From Gemmiger formicilis (GTDB taxonomy: Bacteria > Bacillota > Clostridia > Oscillospirales > Ruminococcaceae), in contig NZ_WQOH01000047.1 of NCBI RefSeq assembly GCF_018784445.1, forward strand, positions 388 to 64,387: a stretch of 64,000 nucleotides of DNA, given 5' to 3'. The translations under genes were made by a program, and so were the position numbers. A model generated the notes under the pieces. It did no database searches, was not told the origin of the DNA, and worked only from the letters and a program-made list of their open reading frames with translations. This document shows, piece after piece, positions 17,215 through 24,884 of this stretch (its first letter is position 1; every line of letters starts with the position of its first letter).

Positions 17215-18570
17215 ATGGCAGCCGCTGCAAAGCCGCAAGCGCCGCTCTTCACCAAGCGGGCGCTTTTTACCCTGATCTGGCCCCTGCTGCTGGAGCAGAC
17301 CCTCAGCGTGACCATGGGCATGGCCGATACACTGATGGTCTCCGGCGTGGGCGAAGCCGCTGTTTCCAGCGTTTCACTGGTGGACAGCCTAAATATTTTG
17401 ATTATTCAAATTCTGTCTGCCCTGGCCACCGGCGGCGCGGTCATTGCCAGCCAATACCTGGGCCGCAAGGACGAGGAAAATGCCAGCCATAGCGCCGCCC
17501 AGCTGTACAGCGTGCTGGGCATTTCCACCATCACGGTGGGCGTTGTCTGTATGCTGCTCTCCCGCCCGATTCTGCGCGGCGTGTTTGGCAGCATCGACGA
17601 CGACGTCATGCGGTTTGCCCAGCAGTATTTCCTCATCAGTGCGGTGTCGTATCCCTTCATCGGGCTGTACAACGGCGGCGCGGCGCTGTTCCGGGCGCAG
17701 GGCAACAGCCGCATCAGTATGCTGGCAAGCCTGGTCATGAACATCATCAACATCGCAGGCAACGCCATTTTAATTTACGGTTTCCGCATGGGCGTTATCG
17801 GCGCGGCGCTGGCAACACTGATTGGCCGTGTGTTCGCCGCCGTGTTCATCCTGTGGCAGAACCAGAATATGCACAACCCGCTGCGGGTCCAGCACCTCGC
17901 CGACCTGCGCCCCCGGCGCGAGCCGATCATGAAGGTGCTGTCCATCGGTATCCCCTCGGGGCTTGAAAATGGTATGTTCCAGATCGGCAAGCTCTGCGTC
18001 AGCAGCCTGACGTCCACCCTGGGCACCTCGGCCATTGCGGCCAACGCAGTGGCGAACTCCGTTTCGACGCTGGCGAACATTCCCGGCGCGACGATGAGCC
18101 TAGCGACGATTCCCGTCATCGGCCAATGTCTGGGCGCGGGCGAGAAAAAGCAGGCCCAGCGCTACACCATGACCCTGATGGGCGTTGCCATAACCGGCCT
18201 GGCGCTGGCCAACCTGGCGCTGTTCATCCTGATGCCCGAGGTCGTGACCTGGTTCAGCCTCTCGGCTGAGGCCTCGACGATGTGTACCCATGTGGTCCAC
18301 TGGTTCAATCTGTTCAGCGTGTTCTTCTGGGCAACGAGCTTTACCCTGCCCAACGCCCTGCGCGCGGGCGGCGATGCCAAGTACACGATGACGGTCAGCA
18401 TCATCAGTATGTGGCTGTTCCGCGTGATTTTGAGCTATGTTTTCGTCTTGCAGTTCCACATGGGCCTGACCGGCGTCTGGTTCGGTATGTTCATCGACTG
18501 GATCTGCCGCAGCCTGTGCTTCGGCGTGCGGTTCTTCCGTGGGAAGTGGATGGAACATAAAGTGATATAA
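17215..18570 (+). CDS. MATE-family efflux pump
   Basis: A 451-residue membrane protein with about twelve predicted helices in two similar halves. Family landmarks are WPLLLEQTLSVTMGMADTLMVSGVGEAAVSSVS at the N-terminus and GIPSGLENGMFQIGKL opening the second half. MATE pumps exchange Na+ or H+ for cationic drugs or metabolites. The start is the ATG with AAAGGAG upstream; the longer reading would begin inside the promoter. It has its own promoter and terminator, so it is a single-gene unit. Confidence 0.92.
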   Translation: MAAAAKPQAPLFTKRALFTLIWPLLLEQTLSVTMGMADTLMVSGVGEAAVSSVSLVDSLNILIIQILSALATGGAVIASQYLGRKDEENASHSAAQLYSVLGISTITVGVVCMLLSRPILRGVFGSIDDDVMRFAQQYFLISAVSYPFIGLYNGGAALFRAQGNSRISMLASLVMNIINIAGNAILIYGFRMGVIGAALATLIGRVFAAVFILWQNQNMHNPLRVQHLADLRPRREPIMKVLSIGIPSGLENGMFQIGKLCVSSLTSTLGTSAIAANAVANSVSTLANIPGATMSLATIPVIGQCLGAGEKKQAQRYTMTLMGVAITGLALANLALFILMPEVVTWFSLSAEASTMCTHVVHWFNLFSVFFWATSFTLPNALRAGGDAKYTMTVSIISMWLFRVILSYVFVLQFHMGLTGVWFGMFIDWICRSLCFGVRFFRGKWMEHKVI

Positions 18571-18575
18571 GCCAC

Positions 18576-18614
18576 AAAAAATCTCCCTGCCCGGCGTGGA
18601 CAGGGAGATTTTTT
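18576..18614. terminator. Two-way terminator between the MATE gene and rnr
   Basis: AAAAAATCTCCCTG and its complement form a 14-base stem with an 11-base loop. It serves both converging genes. Confidence 0.92.
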
Positions 18615-18633
18615 ATTTCATAAGGGTGAAACC

Positions 18634-20760
18634 TTACTCCACCATATACTCAAAATCAATGCGGCCCAGCGCCACATCGGCGGCGGCGACCTGAATCTTC
18701 ATGGAGGAACCCAGCATCCAGCTTTTGCCGGTCAGGGGGTCCAGCATACTCACGCCGTCGATGACCTGCGGCTCGCCCTTGCAGAGCTGGGCGGCGGGCA
18801 CAAAGCCCTCGACCGTGTTGTCCAGCTCGACAAAAACGCCGCGCGGGGTGATGCCCGCTACCGTGCCAGTGTAGACCTCGCCCAGATGGCCGTGCATATA
18901 CTCGGCCTTGTACAGATCCTCAACGTCGCGCTCGATACGCACGGCAGCGACTTCCTGCTTGCTGGACTTCTCGCTGGCCTGCTGGGCAAACTCATTAAAG
19001 TCCTTCTGCAGCTGGCTGGCCGATGCGCCGGTGAGCATTTCGCTCAGAATACGATGGATAGCCAAATCCGGGTAACGGCGGATGGGGCTGGTAAAGTGGG
19101 CGTAGTCCGCCAGCACCAGGCCGTAGTGGCCCAGGGGCTGCGGGGCGTAGCGGGCCTTCTGCATACTGCGCAGGATGCCAGTGTGCACAGGGATTTGAAT
19201 GGGCTGGTCGCGGGTCTCGTCCAGCAGGGCGGCCAGCTCCAGCTGCGTCGGGATGGGGTTCTTGAACTTGGCGTTCAGGCCGCAGGCCAGCAGTGTGGCG
19301 GACAGCTTTTCCATCTTCTCGGCATCGGGAGCCTCGTGTACACGGTAGACAAAGGGCACCTTGTTCGTGCGGCCCGCGTTGGCGGCGCACTGGTTCGCCA
19401 GCAGCATGAACTCCTCGATCATGCACTCGGAGGTGCCGCGGTCGCGCTTGACGATGTCCACACAGCGGCCGTTCTCGTCCATGACAAGCTTTGCCTCGTT
19501 GGACTCGATGTCCATGCCGCCGCGGGCCTTGCGCAGCACAAGGCGCTTGCGGTACAGCTCATCCATGGTGGGCAGCTGGTCCAGCACGGCGGCGTACTTG
19601 GTCTGCAAGTCGGTCAGGTCTGCACCCTCTTCCGGCTCAAGCAGGGCGTTGATTTCTTTATACACACCTTTGACGCGGCTGCAAATCACACTCTTGACAA
19701 ACTTGTAGCTGCGGATCTCACCGTTCTCGTCCAGACGCATCAGGCAGGAGAACGCCAGACGGTCCTCGCCCTCGTTCAGCGAGCAGATACCGTTGGACAG
19801 CTGGGTCGGCAGCATCGGGATGACCTTGTCGGCGTAGTAAATGCTCGTTGCGCGCTCAAAGGCTTCCTCGTCCAAGGCGGAACCGGGGCGCACATAATGG
19901 CTGACGTCGGCAATGTGGACGCCCAGCTCGTAGCCGTCGTCCAGCTTTTGCAGGCTGATGGCATCGTCGATGTCCTTCGTCTCAGCGGAGTCGATGGTGA
20001 AGATGGGGATGCCGCGCAGGTCCAGCCGCTTCGCGGCCTCGGTCGGGTCAATCGTGGCGTCGTCATAGGCGTGGGCCTCTTCCAGCACTTCGGGCGGGAA
20101 CTCGAGCCGGACGTTGCGGCCGTACAGAATGGCCTTGGCGCACTCGGAGGCGTAGTCGGAGGAGCCGAACTTCTCGACGACGGCGGCACGGTGATCACTG
20201 TGGCGGTTGCCGCGGTGGGTAATGAGGAAACCGACCTTGTCGCCCAGGTGGACGCCCTCGCTCCCCTGTTTCGCCAGCAGGAACTTCACATCGCGGCAGC
20301 CGTCCGGCTCAACGGCCAGGCGGCCATCCTCAGATAGGCAGACCGTACCGGCAAAGCGGTTGTTGGGCACGGTGACTTCGACGACCTCACCCTCAGAGGA
20401 ACCCTCCACGCGGGGATGGTCGAACAGCTTGACGTTGATCTTGTCCTGGGGCATCGCGCCGTGCAGTGCGCGGCCCGGGATGAAGATATCGCCTTCGCCG
20501 TCGTCGCGGCTGGCAAAGCCGAAGCGGGCCGCCAGCTTGACCAGCGTGCAGGGGATGGTCTCGGGGGCATTGGCATTCACATAGGTGGCAAAGCCCGGGG
20601 CATAGGTGCCGTTGCGCATCGACAGCTCGCCGGTGGCGACCATGGCGGACACGCTGGTGCGCAGGCGGGAATTATCCACCTGCAAATTGTTCTGCAGCTC
20701 GCGCAGCGTCATGGGGCGGCGCTTGACGGCGTTTAAAATGTTTTTCTGTAACGGTGTCAT
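18634..20760 (-). CDS. rnr: Ribonuclease R
   Basis: A 708-residue 3'-5' exoribonuclease of the RNB family, acting on structured RNA and in tmRNA quality control. It starts with a winged helix (LRELQNNLQVDNSRLRTSVSAM), then cold-shock domains, the catalytic RNB domain with TIDSAETKDIDDAISL (metal-binding Asp residues), HIADVSHYVRPGS and HFTSPIRRYPDLAIHRIL, and an S1 domain from about residue 630. It lies after secG, as in many Firmicutes, but smpB does not follow; a MATE gene faces it instead. Confidence 0.96.
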   Translation of the reverse strand: MTPLQKNILNAVKRRPMTLRELQNNLQVDNSRLRTSVSAMVATGELSMRNGTYAPGFATYVNANAPETIPCTLVKLAARFGFASRDDGEGDIFIPGRALHGAMPQDKINVKLFDHPRVEGSSEGEVVEVTVPNNRFAGTVCLSEDGRLAVEPDGCRDVKFLLAKQGSEGVHLGDKVGFLITHRGNRHSDHRAAVVEKFGSSDYASECAKAILYGRNVRLEFPPEVLEEAHAYDDATIDPTEAAKRLDLRGIPIFTIDSAETKDIDDAISLQKLDDGYELGVHIADVSHYVRPGSALDEEAFERATSIYYADKVIPMLPTQLSNGICSLNEGEDRLAFSCLMRLDENGEIRSYKFVKSVICSRVKGVYKEINALLEPEEGADLTDLQTKYAAVLDQLPTMDELYRKRLVLRKARGGMDIESNEAKLVMDENGRCVDIVKRDRGTSECMIEEFMLLANQCAANAGRTNKVPFVYRVHEAPDAEKMEKLSATLLACGLNAKFKNPIPTQLELAALLDETRDQPIQIPVHTGILRSMQKARYAPQPLGHYGLVLADYAHFTSPIRRYPDLAIHRILSEMLTGASASQLQKDFNEFAQQASEKSSKQEVAAVRIERDVEDLYKAEYMHGHLGEVYTGTVAGITPRGVFVELDNTVEGFVPAAQLCKGEPQVIDGVSMLDPLTGKSWMLGSSMKIQVAAADVALGRIDFEYMVE

Positions 20761-20833
20761 GTGTACTCCTTTAATTTACGTCGCACCGTCGTCCGGCGGT
20801 GCCCTACCAGTTTGACTTCTTTATATACTTTCA

Positions 20834-20890
20834 CAAAAAACGGCCCGCCGGGGCGCTGCCTGCAAAGGCCTAAAGCGCTTGGCGGACCCT
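20834..20890 (-). terminator. Hairpin between secG and rnr
   Basis: On the minus strand GGTCCGCC pairs with GGCGGGCC, with an inner partial stem, and TTTTTT follows. It would end or reduce transcription from secG into rnr. Confidence 0.7.
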
Positions 20891-20916
20891 TTTGTTTTGT
20901 GCTTACCCTGCCAAAA

Positions 20917-21165
20917 TCACAGGCGTGCGCTGAGGACGCAGACGACCAGCGTGACGACAAAGAAAACAATGCCGCAGACCTTGGTCAGCTTGGCCAGCTT
21001 GGCGTCCACGCCGCGCTCACGGCCAGCAGCCATCGTGGCGGAGCTTTCGCCCATGATCGCGCCAGACAGACCCTGGCCCTTCTGCTCCTGAGCGAGGGTA
21101 AAGACGATGATCAAAACGGACACGACGACGAGGACGACGCCGAGAGCGATCTCATACCAGTTCAT
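20917..21165 (-). CDS. secG: Protein translocase subunit SecG
   Basis: An 82-residue membrane protein of the SecYEG channel. It has two helices (residues 5-25 and 62-80) joined by the Gly/Ser/Ala-rich loop typical of the family (QKGQGLSGAIMGESSATMA). Length and topology fit. In Firmicutes secG commonly precedes rnr, as here; the genes are separated by a terminator-like hairpin. Confidence 0.93.
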   Translation of the reverse strand: MNWYEIALGVVLVVVSVLIIVFTLAQEQKGQGLSGAIMGESSATMAAGRERGVDAKLAKLTKVCGIVFFVVTLVVCVLSARL

Positions 21166-21285
21166 TGATTAGCACTCCTTCTATTTCTATCCACGCCGCC
21201 ATGACGTGAAAAGTCTCATGCACCGTACAGTATAGCATAGATTCCTGTACGATGCAAGCGCTTTTTTCACGTTTTGTGCGTAAAA

Positions 21286-22260
21286 TCAGTTTTGCAGCGC
21301 AATTTGTTCGCCCTGCACCAGCGGGTAGCGGGTCAGCTTGGTGCTGTCCAGGTTTTCCCGGTGCATATCCACAGCGGTGATCTGGTGGTTGCCGTAAGTC
21401 GTGTAGTAATAAATGCCTTTGTCGGCGTTGCAGCAGCTGGTGTAGAGCGTGATCTCATACTTGCCGCCGTCCAGCTCACAGCAGCCGCGCTGCTGTTCGA
21501 CCGAGTGCAGGATGTGGAAGAACTGGTTGACACTCTCGGCCTCGCCGCTGCCGGATTTGGCGTTCATACGCACAAAGGCCGCACGGACAAAGCGGGACTG
21601 GCTGGACAGGTCGCCCGGCAGGCCCAGCCCACCCAGGCCGCGGCTGTACGCGGTCAGATCCAGCCCCTCGGCAAAGGTACTGGCGGGCGTGCGGGGCGAC
21701 AGGGCGCGGTAGTTGTTCAGCGCGAAAAGCTGCTGCGGGAACGGCGGGTTGTTTGTCAGCACGCCCACCGGGTCATCATAAATGTGCAGGCCGTCGGCGG
21801 TGGATTCCACCACGATGCTGCCGGTCTTGTCGGCAATCAGCCAATGCAGCTGGGCCAGGGGCAGCTGGTCACTGAATGGAATATTGACGATGTTTGTCTT
21901 TTCCAGCAGCGTGCGGGCCTCGGCCAGGGTGGCGCAGCTGCCCAGCAGCCAGGGGATCAATTCAAACTGTGTGACGTTGTTTTTACCCTCAGCCGCCGGA
22001 TGGTAGACCGCGTTGCCCACAAAGTTCAGCCCCGCAATGCCGAGGCCCTTCTCATTGACAGCGTCGTAATACAGCGGGTACTCCCCCGCCACGTAGGCCA
22101 TGCCGATCATGGCGTATTTCGTGCGGAAATTCCCCATGCAGCGCAGGGCAAACGGATAGGCACGCGGCGTGACCGTGACCTCGTCGCCGTAGGAAAATTC
22201 ATAGTCCAGATTGCGGCCAAAGTAGAAATCTTCGGTTTTATACGTTGCAGCGGTACACAT
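21286..22260 (-). CDS. Choloylglycine hydrolase family (bile salt hydrolase-like)
   Basis: A 324-residue Ntn-type amidase. After Met removal Cys2 becomes the N-terminal nucleophile (MCTAATY). Arg16 and Asp19 follow in FGRNLDYE; GVLTNNPPFPQQL holds the conserved Asn near 174; and SSQSRFVRAAF holds the late Arg near 225. These are the catalytic residues of bile salt hydrolases and penicillin V acylases. The length equals known BSHs, and a gut host makes deconjugation of bile salts the likely role, but the penicillin V acylase subtype cannot be excluded. No signal peptide. RBS GGGGAG. Confidence 0.88.
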   Translation of the reverse strand: MCTAATYKTEDFYFGRNLDYEFSYGDEVTVTPRAYPFALRCMGNFRTKYAMIGMAYVAGEYPLYYDAVNEKGLGIAGLNFVGNAVYHPAAEGKNNVTQFELIPWLLGSCATLAEARTLLEKTNIVNIPFSDQLPLAQLHWLIADKTGSIVVESTADGLHIYDDPVGVLTNNPPFPQQLFALNNYRALSPRTPASTFAEGLDLTAYSRGLGGLGLPGDLSSQSRFVRAAFVRMNAKSGSGEAESVNQFFHILHSVEQQRGCCELDGGKYEITLYTSCCNADKGIYYYTTYGNHQITAVDMHRENLDSTKLTRYPLVQGEQIALQN

Positions 22261-22311
22261 GGCAAGCTCCCCTTTTTATAAAAAATGTAGTATGTTTCTT
22301 ATGTTGAGATG

Positions 22312-22387
22312 TAGGGGCGAACATTGTTCGCCCGCAGCACACGACGGCAGCCGCAAAGTCCCGCGGTCGCACGCTGTGCGCCCCTAC
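22312..22387. repeat. Two more palindromes of the CCCTAC family, facing apart
   Basis: 22312-22334 reads GTAGGGGCGAACATTGTTCG then CCC, and 22362-22387 reads the matching design in reverse, ending CCCCTAC. They belong to the family at 254-473 and 2045-2203, here as an inverted pair. Confidence 0.65.
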
Positions 22388-22455
22388 ACATTTGGCGAGT
22401 CAATGCAACTAGTGTACCACGCCGGCAAGGAATAATCCACCGGGAAATTGTAAAC

Positions 22456-22488
22456 AAATGGCGGCAGGGGTGTTTCCTGCCGCCATTT
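22456..22488 (-). terminator. Terminator after the sorting-signal remnant
   Basis: AAATGGCGGCAGG pairs with CCTGCCGCCATTT around a six- to seven-base loop, just after the remnant's stop codon. Confidence 0.8.
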
Positions 22489-22497
22489 GGCTGTATA

Positions 22498-22641
22498 TTA
22501 CTGTTTTGCTTTTTTGGATGCCGCCATACCCAGGTATGCGCCGCCGCTCAACAGGAGCAGCGCGAACAGCAACGTGACACTGCTGTTATCCCCAGTCTGG
22601 GGAATCGTGGGCACTGCCTTGCCGCCAGAAACTTTTCCTCA
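22498..22641 (-). pseudogene. 3' remnant of a cell-wall-anchored (LPXTG-type) protein
   Basis: The minus strand reads 45 codons after an in-frame TGA: VSGGKAVPTIPQTGDNSS, a 17-residue hydrophobic helix (VTLLFALLLLSGGAYLG), then AASKKAKQ and stop. This is a complete sortase sorting signal with the variant motif IPQTG, helix and positive tail. No start codon or RBS precedes it, and upstream sequence has stops, so it is the tail of a lost surface protein. Its terminator survives. Confidence 0.8.
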
Positions 22642-22735
22642 TTTCCGCAGTATTTTAAGCACTTTTAACTATACGCCCCTATCCAAAATTTGTCAAGAAA
22701 CGCACAGAAATCAAACATCCGCGCAAAAATCGTAC

Positions 22736-22768
22736 AAAAAAGCGCACCGGCTTACCGCCGATGCGCTT
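22736..22768 (-). terminator. Terminator after the Wzz-like gene
   Basis: AAGCGCA-TCGGC pairs with GCCGG-TGCGCTT, followed by a T-run on the minus strand; 19 bases after the stop. Confidence 0.85.
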
Positions 22769-22786
22769 GCAGACTATGCTATAAAA

Positions 22787-23581
22787 TCAGTTTTTCTTTT
22801 CTTCTTCCTGCTTGGCGGCCTCGTGTGCCTTGTAGGCAATGCCCAGTTCACGCACGGCGACAATCAGAATCGCAACGACCAGGAAGATGGCGGCCATCGT
22901 GAGGGCGGAAGCTGCCGCACCTGCGGCCTCGCTCTTCTCCTTTTTGCCCTCGCTGGCCGGGGAAACGATGCTGATGGTGGCGTAGTTGGTAGCGCTGTCC
23001 ATCGCCTTGATGCCGGTATCCACGATGGTCTCGCAGATGCTCTGGCAGCGCTCTGCATCGTCATCGGTCACAGAAACATTGATGGTCTGCGTGTCGCTGG
23101 GAACCGTCACGGTAATATTCTCGCGCAGATTGTCCACCTTGGTATTGACGGCGTCCTCGTTCTCCACATCGATATCCTCGCTGTCCAGCGCGTACTGCTT
23201 GGCGATGGGCGCAATGACGGAGTCACTGGAAACGATCTGCGAGAAGGAGTTTGCCAGCATACTGATCTTGGAGGACTCGTTCATATCGTTACTGGTGTCG
23301 ATCACATCACGGTTCAGGTCAACGAACAGCAACGCCGTGGAGGTATATTTCTCTCCCTTAAATACCTTGGCCTTGACAAAGCCGACCACACCGCCGAGCA
23401 CAAAGAACACCAGCAGCAGCGCAATGTAGCGCTTTGCAATCAGCAGGCCTTTTTTGCAAAGGGTGATGATGTCATAAATGTCCATTTCATCGTCATCGTC
23501 GTTCTCATAGCGGACGTAGACGTAGTTGCGGTCGGTCAGCTTCTCCTGGGCGGCGTCCTTGCGGTTCATTTCCTCTGCCAT
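22787..23581 (-). CDS. Wzz-type polysaccharide chain-length / capsule protein
   Basis: A 264-residue inner-membrane protein with two helices, near residues 50-70 (YIALLLVFFVLGGVVGFV) and 220-245, flanking an extracellular domain. The arrangement and the strings YTSTALLFVDLN and TVTVPSDTQTINVSVTDDDAERCQSICETIV match Wzz/YveK/CpsC proteins that modulate capsule or exopolysaccharide export with a tyrosine kinase. No kinase or glycosyltransferase genes lie beside it here; the gene stands alone next to the tRNA locus. The cytoplasmic N-terminus is very acidic (YENDDDDEMD). Confidence 0.82.
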   Translation of the reverse strand: MAEEMNRKDAAQEKLTDRNYVYVRYENDDDDEMDIYDIITLCKKGLLIAKRYIALLLVFFVLGGVVGFVKAKVFKGEKYTSTALLFVDLNRDVIDTSNDMNESSKISMLANSFSQIVSSDSVIAPIAKQYALDSEDIDVENEDAVNTKVDNLRENITVTVPSDTQTINVSVTDDDAERCQSICETIVDTGIKAMDSATNYATISIVSPASEGKKEKSEAAGAAASALTMAAIFLVVAILIVAVRELGIAYKAHEAAKQEEEKKN

Positions 23582-23675
23582 AAACTCTATATCCTTTCCG
23601 TGTTGTGTGCATACGAATATAGTTTATAGTAACACATTTCCCGTCAAAAATCAACCGTGTTCGGCCAATCACTAC

Positions 23676-23704
23676 TTGATTTTTGGCAGAGAAGCAGATA
23701 TAAT
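23676..23704 (+). promoter_or_regulatory. Promoter of the tRNA-Arg run
   Basis: TTGATT (23676-23681) and TATAAT (23699-23704) are spaced 17 bases apart, about 30 bases before the first tRNA-like copy. Confidence 0.75.
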
Positions 23705-23735
23705 GATAAAGTATCCGTATATTCCCGGGGAAAAT

Positions 23736-24020
23736 GTCTCAGTAGCGCAGCCGGATAGAGCACACACCTTCTAAGCGGTTGTTCAATCCTCACTATTTAC
23801 AATTTCATTTGATATACGCGCCAATAGCTCAGCTGGATAGAGCGTCCCCCTCCTAAGCGGCAGATGGTTCGATTCCTTCGAGCAGTGAAAATTGAATAAA
23901 ACCAATAAATGTCTCAGTAGCTCAGTTGGATAGAGCACACGCCTCCTAAGGTTGCGTTACAACGGTCACCTTGGAAAAACTTCATACAGGATTCAAGTTC
24001 GAGTTTCTTCGGGCTTAGTC
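23736..24020 (+). pseudogene. Three decayed tRNA-Arg copies
   Basis: Copy one (23736-23792) and copy three (from 23911) start with the same GTCTCAGTAG as the intact tRNA. Copy two (23818-23887) starts GCGCCAATAGCTCAGCTGG, so it comes from a different tRNA-Arg(CCT). All keep the D arm and anticodon loop but lose pairing in the anticodon stem, the T arm and the acceptor. Copy three breaks after CTCCTAAG. Such 5' halves are the usual relics of repeated integration at a tRNA 3' end. Confidence 0.75.
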
Positions 24021-24034
24021 ATAAAACCAGCCAT

Positions 24035-24111
24035 GTCTCAGTAGCTCAGTTGGATAGAGCACACGCCTCCTAAGCGTGGGGTCGGAGGTTCAAATCCTCT
24101 CTGGGACGCCA
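24035..24111 (+). tRNA. tRNA-Arg (anticodon CCT)
   Basis: A full cloverleaf can be drawn: acceptor GTCTCAG/CTGGGAC, D stem GCTC/GAGC, anticodon stem CACGC/GCGTG around loop CTCCTAA (anticodon CCT), T stem GGAGG/CCTCT with one G-T pair, discriminator G and an encoded CCA (24109-24111). It reads codon AGG. It is the last of four copies and the likely target site of the neighbouring mobile element. Confidence 0.93.
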
Positions 24112-24119
24112 GCTAATAA

Positions 24120-24157
24120 CGCCGAAAGCCTTTGTTTTCAAGGGTTTTCGGCTTTTC
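24120..24157 (+). terminator. Terminator after tRNA-Arg
   Basis: GCCGAAA-GCC-TTTG pairs with CAAG-GG-TTTTCGGC and is followed by TTTTC. It starts nine bases after the tRNA. Confidence 0.8.
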
Positions 24158-24267
24158 TTATATAAAAAGCTGCGAAAAAGCTCTTTCACTGTATGGGATA
24201 AAATTCTACTCCAAAATTTGATTTTTGACAACCCCTCCAGAATCGAACGGTTGTTATAAGACAAAAT

Positions 24268-24363
24268 CGCCAGCTAATTTTTAGCAGAAAACGGGCTGTT
24301 CTTGCTAATGAAAATGCCCTTCCTGCTAATCAGCCCCAAAATCGTGCCAAAAATCCAGCTAAT
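24268..24363. repeat. Repeated GCTAAT sites at the element's left end
   Basis: GCTAAT occurs at 24112, 24273, 24304, 24325 and 24358. The 11-base CGCCAGCTAAT is identical at 24107-24117, overlapping the tRNA end, and at 24268-24278. This could be integrase arm sites, iterons for RepA or ParB sites. The rest of 24158-24430 holds no gene. Confidence 0.45.
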
Positions 24364-24430
24364 CAAAAAAGGCGGATGTTTTGAGTACCATGCAGTTATA
24401 GCAGATAAAATCGAATATCGTTATATACAT

Positions 24431-24478
24431 AGAGCGTCTATTTGCCCCGCATCGGGGATGGATAGGCGCTCTTTTTTT
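24431..24478 (+). terminator. Strong hairpin terminator before the first element genes
   Basis: AGAGCG-TCTAT-GCCCC pairs with CGGGG-ATAGG-CGCTCT and is followed by TTTTTTT. It closes a short leader or blocks read-through from the tRNA promoter into the element. Confidence 0.8.
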
Positions 24479-24523
24479 ATGCCCAAAACCATGGGCAAAT
24501 ACAAGAGATTGGAGGTGTTTCAT

Positions 24524-24748
24524 TTGAGCAAGCCTGTTTATACCGCAGACAAGCCGAGCGACTGTCATTACTGCTACTTCTGGACGAATGGCAGAAAGGG
24601 TTGCCGTCTGGGTAGAAATAATTGCTACTACTTAATCTCTTTGCCACCGAAACCCAAGTCGGAATGTGATGGCTGTCCCTATGGGCGAGATCACCCGTGC
24701 ATTGGCTGGTGTACGAAGAAGGTTATGCGTGAAGTGGGGCTTCGTTGA
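24524..24748 (+). CDS. Cysteine-rich VLP-type small protein
   Basis: A 74-residue protein with nine Cys residues arranged as CHYC, GCRLGRNNC, CDGCPYG and PCIGWC, which suggests one or two zinc sites. It resembles the Cys-rich VLP proteins that open Tn1549-type elements. It starts at TTG, with GGAGGTG seven bases upstream; ATG codons further up lack an RBS and overlap the terminator. Function unknown. Confidence 0.65.
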   Translation: MSKPVYTADKPSDCHYCYFWTNGRKGCRLGRNNCYYLISLPPKPKSECDGCPYGRDHPCIGWCTKKVMREVGLR

Positions 24749-24749
24749 T

Positions 24750-24884
24750 ATGGATGTGTATGAACAGGAATACCGCTTCTGCTTTTTTGCCCGATGTCCT
24801 TACGAAAAGACGGATACGACTTTCCGCAGCATTCCGCTGACAACAGAAAGTTTTCCGCAGAAAGAAGGTGGTGAAGCCGTGTGA
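24750..24884 (+). CDS. Small hypothetical protein
   Basis: A 44-residue ORF (MDVYEQEYRFCFFARCPYEK and on) that begins one base after the preceding stop and overlaps the RepA start. The tight packing suggests a translated link in the operon. The CFFARC string may continue the Cys-rich theme, and a frameshifted extension of the preceding gene is possible. Confidence 0.45.
   Translation: MDVYEQEYRFCFFARCPYEKTDTTFRSIPLTTESFPQKEGGEAV

Noticed and set aside
23818-23887. Second functional tRNA-Arg
   Set aside because: The anticodon stem and acceptor do not pair and the 3' end is missing, so it is listed as a relic.
24070-24264. 64-codon minus-strand frame ending WRPREDLNLRPHA
   Set aside because: This phrase is the known false translation of tRNA genes; the 3' part is antisense to tRNA-Arg.
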